A DNA stretch of 64,000 nt from Clostridia bacterium. Lineage in GTDB: Bacteria; Bacillota; Clostridia; Christensenellales; DTU072. Shown here piece after piece: positions 8,050 to 16,032 of the stretch. The position numbers and the translations under genes were made by a program. The stretch covers positions 1 through 64,000 of the forward strand of contig JAEDHK010000007.1 in assembly GCA_016297005.1 (NCBI GenBank), written 5' to 3'. Under the pieces are notes generated by a model that had not been told where the DNA came from, ran no database searches, and saw only the letters and a program-made list of their open reading frames with translations. Each line of letters begins with the position of its first letter. The stretch's first letter is position 1.

Positions 8050-11000
8050 TTATGAGAGCCTGATTTTCAAAGCGGGCACGACCCCACTACTAGTGCCGCT
8101 TACGTTGCTGACGCTATCAGCGTAGCCACTGTTATGGACTCCGCGCGCGGAATCCCCCCTACTATGCCTCGGCGAGCGAAGCCACCAAAACCCGTCGCCA
8201 TAATAGTCTGTAAACGTATTCATATATGCGCCGGTAGCTCTGCTGTAATCGCTTGTTTGCTTCCTTCTTGCCGTATCTTCACTGCTATAACTTGCATTGA
8301 ATCCATACGCGCTGTTCGTTACTTCCTGCTCGCTGAGTAGGAATACTTTGTCTTGCGTGTTTGCACAAGCATAGATATTTGTTCCACTGTTAAATGCCGT
8401 GGCGTTGTTATTCGGATTGGTGCTTCTTGCGCTGTTATCTACCGTCGTCAATTGTATAATCGCTTTTTGCAGGTCGGTGAACGCCGTATTGTAGAACGTA
8501 TCGTTCAACCATTTTCTTATATTGGATAACGCGTAGTTGTTGGCGTATCCCGTTCCGCCGTTGTGGCTAAATGACGACGATGAGAAAGAAGGATAATATT
8601 CCTGACTGTCTATGATCATTTCGCAAAGAATGAGCGCTTCTCCGTTCGTTTCCGAAAGAATACGCCATTTAATGGGTTCCACCTTAAAGTAGTATACCGT
8701 CCCGCTCGTCACGCTTGCTCCGTTAGAGAACTTATAACCGCCTTCATCCGGGCTTGCCGTCACTTTGGCGTAGTATTCTCCGTCAGAACCGAGATAATAA
8801 CCTTTTTCGTTCGTGGTGTCCGTAATGGTCACGTTATTGGCTTTTATGGTTTGCGGATATTCTCCGAAGTAAATATAATTCCCTTCACGCGAATAAGCGC
8901 TCTCCGTAGTTGTAGTAGTAGACGTCGTTTCGCTCCACTTCGCGTACAGTACGACGTTATCCCCCGTATACGTTATTTCCGTAACCTCGTTATCATACGT
9001 GCTTTCGGTATACCAACCGCGGAAGGTGTACTCAGTCGTTTCTTTCGTAACGCGATAGTTACCGTTTCCGAGATGTTCATTATTGGTCGTTACCGACGTC
9101 GCTTTTGACGGATCCTCCAAAACGATTTTTGTTGCGAACGTCTCGAAATACGAGGGGTTGTTCCCATTAGTCCCGCCATCTAAGTTATACGTTATGGTAT
9201 AATGAGACCATTTCGCCGTATACGTTTTGTTTTCCGTCCCCATCGTAAACGTATAACTCAGGCTTGTTCCTTCGCTGACTTTCGTTTCTCCGTCATACCA
9301 TCCGAGCCAAGTATAACCGTCCTCCGTAGATGATGCGTAACAAGTAACTTCATCGCCCCTGCTGAAGGTCTTCTCGGTATCATTGTTCACAATTTGTGTA
9401 AAAGAAATAATACCTCCTTCCGTTTTTGTTATTGTTACCAAATACTTTTTAACAATCGAAATAGAACATTCCGGAGAAATAAGATAATTTGAGTTCTGAT
9501 CAAAAGCCTGTACCGTCAATTTTATGGTTTCTCCGTTCCAAAGAGGAGAGTTTTGCTCAATGGTAAAGGTATAATTGATATCCGTTGTCTTTATTTCACT
9601 ATCCCCGATCTTTATTACATATTGATTTGCATTAGAGACGGAAGCCCAACTGAGAGTGTACTCGCACGTACCATTATTAAAAACGTCAATAACAACAGGT
9701 GCGGGAAGCCTCCTTTTATCAAATTCAAAACTCTTATAAGAAGACTGCCAATTATCTTTCTTGGCATATACAGTCAACGAGCGTGGTCCGACGTCGTCCG
9801 CAGAAACGTCAAAGAACGTTTCCGTCTGTTCCGCGACCATTTCCGATCCGCGATAAACGCAATAATAATCGGCGTTATCTACCGGATCCCACGAAACGAT
9901 CGAGGTCATTACGTCGAATTTCATATTTTTTATATCATCTAATACGCGTACTTTGTAGGTCCAACTTTTTTGTGCTGCTGATGAATTATACGTGTTAATG
10001 CCGTTTCCTTTAGCCCGGAATTGGAGCGTGTACGTATACGAACCGGTATCCGTGGGAAGCATAGAACTCGGAAAAGTCCACGATAAACCGCTTACCGAAG
10101 TCTCATACGGTTCGGATAAACCACTTCCCGTTGCTTTAATGAAATACCCGTTTGCACCACTTACCTCTTTCCAAGAAAAAGTATGCGTTTCCTGGTCAAA
10201 AGAAACGGACGGCGCGGAAAGCTGACCTTCAACCGTTTTCTCTTCTACCCATTCCGCGTAAAGAACAAGACCGTCTACCGTGACTTTGGCGCTCGTATTC
10301 CATTGCCTGTTCAAATCGCTGTCGGTATACCACCCGTTAAAATCATACCCTTCGCGTGTGGGCACGTAGGTAATAAAACCATTCTCGGTAGACCGCGTAA
10401 CGTCAGTCGCGTCGGCATAATTCAACACAAAACGCACTTCGTGTTCAACAAGGATCTCCGTCCAAATTGCATATAAGGTGACGTCCGAACTCACTTTCTC
10501 AGTCAAGAAAACCCATCTATCCGTTCCATTACGAGTTTTCGACCAACCGCCGAATTCAAATCCTTCTTGGGTGGGCGAAGTCGGTTCGGAAATGGTATTT
10601 CCCGCTTCCGTTTGCACGTTGAACGTTTCGCTATTATTATTAAATAAACCGCCATTGGCGTTAAAAGTAACGTTACAACGAGTAATCGCCGGCTGTCCTG
10701 CTCCCGGATCAGTATTTCCTCCGGTGTTATTGTTTGTCCCTGACGACGTATCAACGTAAGAACCATCCTTATAATACTCATAATATATGGCGCCGTCGAA
10801 CGTCCATCTGAATAATCCGTCTGCGACCGTGCCGTAAAAAAGGACATCGTTATCGCTATAACCATATAGCGTACCGTCCTTTTCTTCAAGCTTTCCACTC
10901 GCGCCGTCATCGTCGGACCACTTGTCTTTTTCCAGTTTTATCCAACTGCCTTCTTGCTTTACGCCGTTTTTGTACTCATAATAGGTATCCGCATATTGGG

Positions 11001-11097
11001 GTTCCTCATCCCGGGATTTTTCATTGCAAGCCGTAAAAACGATAAGTCCAAGGAAAAGTACGGATACTACGAGCAATAAAGATTTAAGTTTTTTCAC
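8050..11097 (-). CDS. Large surface lipoprotein with InlB-type repeats and a C-terminal DUF6273/lectin-like domain
   Basis: A 1015-residue exported protein. The GTG at 11097 is chosen because ACCTCC (GGAGGT on the coding strand) lies 7 bases upstream and a signal peptide with lipobox VFTAC follows at once; the longer frame from 11154 begins inside the promoter. Domains in order: two InlB B-type repeats (about 135-290, each ending in a GWxxxxxxx..LYAxW pattern), fibronectin-III-like segments (about 290-560), two more divergent InlB-type repeats (about 575-750), then a C-terminal domain beginning YIYFGEYPQT (about 765) and ending FWWLRSP...GVVPALKI. That last domain resembles DUF6273, a formylglycine-enzyme/C-type-lectin-like fold. 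A role in surface binding is likely. The promoter spacer holds a perfect palindrome, so the facing XRE protein probably represses it. Confidence 0.75.
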   Translation of the reverse strand: MKKLKSLLLVVSVLFLGLIVFTACNEKSRDEEPQYADTYYEYKNGVKQEGSWIKLEKDKWSDDDGASGKLEEKDGTLYGYSDNDVLFYGTVADGLFRWTFDGAIYYEYYKDGSYVDTSSGTNNNTGGNTDPGAGQPAITRCNVTFNANGGLFNNNSETFNVQTEAGNTISEPTSPTQEGFEFGGWSKTRNGTDRWVFLTEKVSSDVTLYAIWTEILVEHEVRFVLNYADATDVTRSTENGFITYVPTREGYDFNGWYTDSDLNRQWNTSAKVTVDGLVLYAEWVEEKTVEGQLSAPSVSFDQETHTFSWKEVSGANGYFIKATGSGLSEPYETSVSGLSWTFPSSMLPTDTGSYTYTLQFRAKGNGINTYNSSAAQKSWTYKVRVLDDIKNMKFDVMTSIVSWDPVDNADYYCVYRGSEMVAEQTETFFDVSADDVGPRSLTVYAKKDNWQSSYKSFEFDKRRLPAPVVIDVFNNGTCEYTLSWASVSNANQYVIKIGDSEIKTTDINYTFTIEQNSPLWNGETIKLTVQAFDQNSNYLISPECSISIVKKYLVTITKTEGGIISFTQIVNNDTEKTFSRGDEVTCYASSTEDGYTWLGWYDGETKVSEGTSLSYTFTMGTENKTYTAKWSHYTITYNLDGGTNGNNPSYFETFATKIVLEDPSKATSVTTNNEHLGNGNYRVTKETTEYTFRGWYTESTYDNEVTEITYTGDNVVLYAKWSETTSTTTTTESAYSREGNYIYFGEYPQTIKANNVTITDTTNEKGYYLGSDGEYYAKVTASPDEGGYKFSNGASVTSGTVYYFKVEPIKWRILSETNGEALILCEMIIDSQEYYPSFSSSSFSHNGGTGYANNYALSNIRKWLNDTFYNTAFTDLQKAIIQLTTVDNSARSTNPNNNATAFNSGTNIYACANTQDKVFLLSEQEVTNSAYGFNASYSSEDTARRKQTSDYSRATGAYMNTFTDYYGDGFWWLRSPRHSRGDSARGVHNSGYADSVSNVSGTSSGVVPALKIRLS

Positions 11098-11125
11098 AGG
11101 TCTACCTCCAAATAGATGCCTTATT

Positions 11126-11154
11126 ATAATAACACTACACTTGTGTAGTGTCAA
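11126..11154 (-). promoter_or_regulatory. Promoter of the large lipoprotein gene with a palindromic operator in the spacer
   Basis: On the minus strand, TTGACA (11149-11154), 17 bases, TATTAT (11126-11131). A 20-bp inverted repeat, arms ACACTACAC and GTGTAGTGT around TT, covers 11132-11151 and so fills the spacer. A bound repressor would block polymerase directly. Confidence 0.75.
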
Positions 11155-11175
11155 TTTAAAAATTACACTTGTGTA
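11141..11175 (+). promoter_or_regulatory. Possible XRE gene promoter with a second operator
   Basis: A second copy of the operator core, TACAC-TT-GTGTA, lies at 11164-11175, 28 bp centre to centre from the first. A plus-strand promoter can be drawn as TTGTGT (11141-11146), 17 bases, TACACT (11164-11169), which would place the second operator on the -10 box. This suggests autoregulation. The -35 match is weak. Confidence 0.45.
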
Positions 11176-11188
11176 GTAAGATTAAAGC

Positions 11189-11392
11189 ATGAGGGAATTT
11201 GCAGAAAGGCTGAAAGAGTTAAGAACGGAGCGAAAAATGTCTGTTTTAGAACTCGGGAAAGCCATATCCGTGAGTGACGCCACAATTTGCCGGTGGGAAA
11301 ACGGCATTTCGGATATTAAGAGCGATCAATTGATTGCGCTATCAGCTTTTTTTGGCGTAAGTTGTGATTTTTTAGTCGGTTTAGACGATTAA
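11189..11392 (+). CDS. XRE-family HTH repressor
   Basis: A 67-residue protein that is almost entirely one Cro/CI-type helix-turn-helix: FAERLKELRTERKMSVLELGKAISVSDATICRWENGISDI, then a helix ending SCDFLVGLDD. It should bind the palindromes at 11132-11151 and 11164-11175 as a dimer and control both itself and the divergent lipoprotein gene. No ligand-binding or protease domain is present. There is no good ribosome-binding site before the ATG. Confidence 0.8.
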   Translation: MREFAERLKELRTERKMSVLELGKAISVSDATICRWENGISDIKSDQLIALSAFFGVSCDFLVGLDD

Positions 11393-11425
11393 GACGCAGT
11401 TTTTCTTTTAAGACACTATAAGACC

Positions 11426-11454
11426 TTGATTTTTAAAGGCGTTTTTTTTATAAT
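11426..11454 (+). promoter_or_regulatory. Promoter placed for a leaderless mRNA
   Basis: TTGATT (11426-11431), 17 bases, perfect TATAAT (11449-11454). The ATG at 11462 follows 7 bases after the -10 box, where transcription itself should begin. Confidence 0.7.
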
Positions 11455-11461
11455 GATACAT

Positions 11462-12643
11462 ATGAAATACGGATTTTATTTTAAGAAGCGTTTTCCCTCG
11501 CCGAAAGACAAAAAATGGACGGGAGACGGGTATTGTCTCCGCATAGAGGACGGCGCCGTCAAGGCGGACAAGGACTACGTAATTTGTTTGGAGAAGGACC
11601 CGAACAAGGACTTCGTGATCCTGAATCTGACCGATATACAGTTGCGCCTGCCCGAACTCAGACAGGACGCCGACTGCGTGGCTATTGCCGAAAAAACGAT
11701 ACGAAAACTTGTCGAAAAAGTCAAGCCCGACCTGATTACCGTAACGGGGGATCAGGGCTTCGGCGACAGGACGGAGATCTTACGCGTAGGCGGAATGATC
11801 GACCGCTTCGGTATCCCGTGGGCGCCCGTATTCGGAAACGCCGACAACCGGGCCGACAAAGGTTTACTTACAGGCGAACAAACTTTTCTGTACGAAAACG
11901 CTTTTAAAAACTGTCTTTTAAAGGCGGGTCCAAGCGATCTCGGCTATTTGACCGACGGACAGACGCGTTACGGCAACTACGTCGTCAACGTCGTCGAGCG
12001 GGACGACTCCGAAAAAGGTTTCCGCCTGGTGCGGTCGTTGATCTTTATGAACAGCGGCGACGAAGAATCTTATAACGAGGCCGACTATTCGGGGCAAGAA
12101 CGCGCTAACGAAGACGAATACTCTCGCCTGACGGAAAGGCAGATCGAATGGTATCGGGCAATGGTACGCTCATCCAGCAATTACGGCCGCATACCCTCTT
12201 CGCTCTTTTTGCACATTCCCATCCATGCCTATAACGAAGCCTACAAAGCGGCAAAAAATCCGCTTGGAGGTTGGAACGTCGGTTACGAGAACAGCGTGGG
12301 AGAAATGCGCGAAGTATCCGGAACGCCGCCTTTTGACGACGGAGTACTGACCGCCATCAAAGAAGAAGCCTCGACGGACTTTATTATCTGCGGACACGAT
12401 CACAGAAACAACTATATCATCACGCATAACGGCGTTACGTATTGTTACGGCCTGAAAACGGGAAAAGGTTGCTACTGGGATAAAGATATGACGGGAGGAA
12501 CGGTCGTTACGATAAAAAAAGACGGGACCGTCTCCGCTCGTCACGAATACTGTCCCGTTAAAGTCATCGGTCTTCCCAGGTGGATCTATCCCATCGCGGC
12601 GCTGGTCGGGCTGGCGACGGTCTTATTGATCGTATTGTTATAA
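11462..12643 (+). CDS. Degenerate metallophosphoesterase with a C-terminal membrane anchor
   Basis: A 393-residue protein of the calcineurin-like phosphoesterase family. The motifs are altered. The first reads LTDIQL, with Gln where the family has His (DxH). The third reads FGNADN, with Ala in place of His of GNH. TGDQ and CGHDH are kept, as is FLHIPI. The last 20 residues are a hydrophobic anchor (PIAALVGLATVLLIVLL), so it is tail-anchored. Loss of two metal-site His residues suggests weak, changed or no catalysis. Two other in-frame starts (11426, 11453) lie within the promoter, so the ATG at 11462 is preferred and the message is probably leaderless. The end overlaps the convergent rhamnosidase gene by 6 bases. 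Confidence 0.7.
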   Translation: MKYGFYFKKRFPSPKDKKWTGDGYCLRIEDGAVKADKDYVICLEKDPNKDFVILNLTDIQLRLPELRQDADCVAIAEKTIRKLVEKVKPDLITVTGDQGFGDRTEILRVGGMIDRFGIPWAPVFGNADNRADKGLLTGEQTFLYENAFKNCLLKAGPSDLGYLTDGQTRYGNYVVNVVERDDSEKGFRLVRSLIFMNSGDEESYNEADYSGQERANEDEYSRLTERQIEWYRAMVRSSSNYGRIPSSLFLHIPIHAYNEAYKAAKNPLGGWNVGYENSVGEMREVSGTPPFDDGVLTAIKEEASTDFIICGHDHRNNYIITHNGVTYCYGLKTGKGCYWDKDMTGGTVVTIKKDGTVSARHEYCPVKVIGLPRWIYPIAALVGLATVLLIVLL

Positions 12644-14794
12644 CGCCACGACGAAAACTTTTTCTTCGCCGTCCGCATATTCCTTTTCTACCTTGCCGTC
12701 GAAGACGAATTCACAATGAATGCCGCTTGGTATCTTAATACGGTACTCGGCGGTTTTTTCTTGTACTTTCCAACTTGCAGAAATTCCGTTATAGGTACCC
12801 GAAAGTTCTTTTATGGTCCCTGTTTTATCGAAAACGGGGTGAATTACATAATTATTCGGGCCGATAGCGTCAAGGGTATGACGGATACCTAAGCCGTATT
12901 CGTACATCCAGCCGACACAAGCGCCGAAAGAGTAATGATTATAGCTGTTCATACCGGCGTTTTGGAAGGGGTCTTTCATTTCGCTCCGATATCCGTCCCA
13001 TCTCTCCCAAATGGTTGTGGCGCCCTGCTTTATGGTATAGCCCCAGGACGGGAAGCGCGTTTCTCCGAGCAGCTTGTACGCAATATCGCTCCTTCCGATC
13101 TCGCAAAGAACGGGAAGAAGATAACGCGTGCCGATAAAACCGGTATTGAGCAGACCGTCGTTTTCTTCGATCTTACGAACGAGATTGTCTTTTATTTCAG
13201 ACGGAGTCGAAAAGCCGAATGCGCAGGAAAGGACGTATGCCGTCTGGGTATCGTTGGCAATCCTGCCGTTTTTATAAAACTTCTTTTTCATCCGAGCGAC
13301 GATCCTGTCCGACAAAGCGCGGTATTTTTGTTCCTCTTTATCGCCGACGATCCTGCACATTTCCGCAATCAGCCGCGCGCTGTATGCGTAATAAGCAGTA
13401 GCGATAAAACTTTTGTTCGTTACGTTATCGATGCTGAGCCAGTCGCCGAAGCCGACAGCCGGGCGAATGCCGAAGAAAGACCGCTTCTTGCAATAATCGA
13501 GCCATTTTTTGCCGGCTTCCAGATTGTCTGAAACGATCTTTTTATCGCCGTACACAAGATAGTGCTGGTACGGAATAACAGTTACCGCGTCGGCCCAGGC
13601 CGCACTGACGCCGAGTATAGGCAGAAAATCGAAATACGGAGCAACGTGAATGACGCCGCCGTTCTTTCTTTGGGCGTCGCGAACGTCCGTCATGTACTTT
13701 TCGTAAAATTCTTTACAATCGTACAGGTACGTCGCCGTAGAACAGAAGATCTGTGCGTCGGCCGTCCAGCCCAATCTCTCGTCGCGTTGCGGACAATCGG
13801 TGGGGATAGAGACGAAATTACTACGCAAGCCCCACAGCGCGTTGGAATAAATCTGATTAATAAGCTCATTATCGGTACGGAGCGACCCCGTAGGCACAAG
13901 GTCGTTATGGCAAGCACGACCGGTCATTTCCAATACTTCCGCTTCGCCCTCTTCCACGCACGCTTCGACGTATCGGAAACCGTGATAGGTAAAGCAAGGT
14001 TCGTAAATCTCTTCCCCAACACCTTTCAGAATAACGTAATCGGTGCAGCGGGCTTTGCGTAGGTTCTCCGTATAAATTTTTCCGTCCTTTCCCAAGATTT
14101 CCGCATAACGGAAACGCACTTTCGCTCCCGGGGTTCCTTTCAAGCGGTAGCGCACAACGCCGGCAAAGTTCTGTTCGGCGTCCCAAAGGGTATCGGATAA
14201 CTTTTTAACCGGCAATTCTTCCACCAATCTTACGGGCGGACATCTCAACGGTTCCAGCAGATGAGAATATTCGTCCGGCAGTACTTCTACCGGCTGATCG
14301 CACTTCGGCTCGATACGAAGATCCCTGTATTCTCCGCACAGGATATCGCCGTAAACCGTCTGACTCGCAGAGGCCGTCCACGTACCGTCCGTTTCGATCT
14401 TTTCCGTCGTTCCGTCTTCATACGTCAGCGTAAGTACAGCCCACAATTTAAGCGGGTACTTTCCGTACCGTTCCCGCATCGCCCAACTTATCCGCCCCGT
14501 GTACCAACCATCGGCCAAAACGACTTCCAGTCGGTTCTTTTGTGCGATACGGTCGGTCAGATCGTACTCGCAATAAGGGATCCTCTTGTTATAATCGGTC
14601 CAACCGGGCACAAGGAAGTCGTCCGAAAAACTCTCGCCGTTCAGATAGGCCTTAAACACGCCGAGAGAAGTAATTTTCAAAGCAGCCGAAGCGACCTTCT
14701 TTCCGCAAACAAAATCTTTACGAAAAATTGGGCACGGCGCGCCGTGCAACGCAGTAACGGGCACGTTCCCCGTGCCAAATCCAATCCAGCTCAT
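12638..14794 (-). CDS. Alpha-L-rhamnosidase (GH78)
   Basis: A 718-residue glycoside hydrolase without a signal peptide, so probably cytoplasmic. It removes terminal alpha-L-rhamnose from plant or microbial glycans. The N-terminal beta-domain has SLGVFKAYLNGE and PGWTDYNKRI, typical of GH78. The catalytic (alpha/alpha)6 barrel holds the family signature IPTDCPQRDERLGWTADAQIF (about 330-350), with the acidic residues of the active site, and later TTIWERWDG. Length is at the short end for GH78. AGGAGA precedes the ATG. It is 15 bases downstream of the single-TM protein gene and probably shares its promoter at 15872. Confidence 0.88.
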   Translation of the reverse strand: MSWIGFGTGNVPVTALHGAPCPIFRKDFVCGKKVASAALKITSLGVFKAYLNGESFSDDFLVPGWTDYNKRIPYCEYDLTDRIAQKNRLEVVLADGWYTGRISWAMRERYGKYPLKLWAVLTLTYEDGTTEKIETDGTWTASASQTVYGDILCGEYRDLRIEPKCDQPVEVLPDEYSHLLEPLRCPPVRLVEELPVKKLSDTLWDAEQNFAGVVRYRLKGTPGAKVRFRYAEILGKDGKIYTENLRKARCTDYVILKGVGEEIYEPCFTYHGFRYVEACVEEGEAEVLEMTGRACHNDLVPTGSLRTDNELINQIYSNALWGLRSNFVSIPTDCPQRDERLGWTADAQIFCSTATYLYDCKEFYEKYMTDVRDAQRKNGGVIHVAPYFDFLPILGVSAAWADAVTVIPYQHYLVYGDKKIVSDNLEAGKKWLDYCKKRSFFGIRPAVGFGDWLSIDNVTNKSFIATAYYAYSARLIAEMCRIVGDKEEQKYRALSDRIVARMKKKFYKNGRIANDTQTAYVLSCAFGFSTPSEIKDNLVRKIEENDGLLNTGFIGTRYLLPVLCEIGRSDIAYKLLGETRFPSWGYTIKQGATTIWERWDGYRSEMKDPFQNAGMNSYNHYSFGACVGWMYEYGLGIRHTLDAIGPNNYVIHPVFDKTGTIKELSGTYNGISASWKVQEKTAEYRIKIPSGIHCEFVFDGKVEKEYADGEEKVFVVAL

Positions 14795-14809
14795 TTTCTT
14801 CTCCTGATG

Positions 14810-15814
14810 TTATTGATCCAATTGCGCAAGCGCTTTTTGTTTTACTTCGTCAAAGTATTTGTAATTGTCGGGATTGCAGTCTTCTTCGCTGTACTTAAAG
14901 TACGTTTTGAAGTCCAGTTTTAATTCCATCAGAGAGTTGGACGCATAATCCATACTGTCGCACTGACGGAAATACCCGTTGTCCCAGATCTGATAGATTT
15001 TTGTGACGGAAGTATATTTTCCGTTGCTCAATCCGGCGCGAAGATTATCGATCAGCTTTTCCGACGTTTTCGGATTGTTGACGTCAAGGATAAAACTGAC
15101 GATATAATATCCCAACTCCGAATTGTACGTCACGGTCGCCCCGGTTACCGTTTCGGCAGTGATAATCATCCCCGTCTGTTGGAACGTCCCCTCCTGCGAA
15201 GAATGGAATATCGGCGTTCCCTCGCGCTTGGGATATCCTCCGACGCTGTTGGACTGACTCCAATCCGCTTCTACGTCCAGCTTTCCGTCATCGACAGTAA
15301 CCGTAGGACGAAGCACCTTTTCGCTATACAAATAATCCATTGTTTCAAGATCGGTATAGCTTCTTTGCGCGAAAAGCGTACTCTCCGCCTGCCCGAAAGT
15401 ATTCAAGAATTTTTCGACGTCCTTGCTTGCGCCGCTCGAATAGTCCGCGTAATAAAATTCCGTTCCCGTCTTGACGGTAAAACGACACCCCTGACACGGT
15501 ATAGGCGTTCCGCCGAGTTTAATGATCGTCGTCGTCACGTAATCGTCGACGTAAGCGCACTTATTGCAATTCTGAAAAGCTTTGCAGGCGCTTTCGTACA
15601 GATAAAGCGCATATTCCTTTTCCGAGGCAAATTCTTCCTGACTCCTTGTCAGAACGCTCTCGAATTGCGGTTTATCCGTCTGCATCGTCGCACGTTGCTG
15701 CTCTCCGTTCCTTTTCGGATTAAATACCACGAAATAAACGGTCAATCCCGTCGTAAGAAGCACGATGATTAAGACGACGGCAACGATAATGAAAATCTTT
15801 TTCTTTTGGGCCAT
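14810..15814 (-). CDS. Single-TM exported protein with Cys pairs, unknown function
   Basis: A 334-residue protein. Residues about 7-30 form one strong membrane anchor after KKK, leaving the rest outside. Four Cys form two CxxC pairs (CNKC about 78-81, CQGC about 103-106), which could bind a metal or form disulphides; another two Cys lie near the C-terminus. The rest looks like a mixed alpha/beta fold that I do not recognise. It is the first gene of a two-gene unit with the rhamnosidase. Confidence 0.6.
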   Translation of the reverse strand: MAQKKKIFIIVAVVLIIVLLTTGLTVYFVVFNPKRNGEQQRATMQTDKPQFESVLTRSQEEFASEKEYALYLYESACKAFQNCNKCAYVDDYVTTTIIKLGGTPIPCQGCRFTVKTGTEFYYADYSSGASKDVEKFLNTFGQAESTLFAQRSYTDLETMDYLYSEKVLRPTVTVDDGKLDVEADWSQSNSVGGYPKREGTPIFHSSQEGTFQQTGMIITAETVTGATVTYNSELGYYIVSFILDVNNPKTSEKLIDNLRAGLSNGKYTSVTKIYQIWDNGYFRQCDSMDYASNSLMELKLDFKTYFKYSEEDCNPDNYKYFDEVKQKALAQLDQ

Positions 15815-15871
15815 AAAACACCTTTTCTTCGGTAATCGTTATCGTATATAATAGATATATACATAATAAAA

Positions 15872-15900
15872 AGTATATAAAAATTCCCGGCTTTTGTCAA
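15872..15900 (-). promoter_or_regulatory. Promoter of the TM protein / rhamnosidase unit
   Basis: On the minus strand, TTGACA (15895-15900), 17 bases, TATACT (15872-15877). Confidence 0.8.
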
Positions 15901-15952
15901 TGCCGACTTTTTTTACAAAACAGAGGCCCTGCAAAAGATACAGGTGTTTCCC

Positions 15953-15982
15953 TTGCTCTTTTTCTTTCAATGATGATATAAT
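15953..15982 (+). promoter_or_regulatory. Promoter of the adenine deaminase gene
   Basis: TTGCTC (15953-15958), 18 bases, TATAAT (15977-15982). The leader then holds GGAGG at 16002-16006. I see no purine riboswitch fold in the roughly 45-base leader. Confidence 0.6.
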
Positions 15983-16032
15983 AACGTCGTTAATCTAGGT
16001 TGGAGGTGCGTTTTTTTCGCTGTTCAAACATA

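Noticed and set aside
11098..11154. Extension of the large lipoprotein to 11154
   Set aside because: It covers the promoter and operator and would bury the signal peptide; the GTG at 11097 has a proper ribosome-binding site.
15983..16032. Purine riboswitch before the adenine deaminase gene
   Set aside because: The leader is about 45 bases and lacks the conserved three-way junction.
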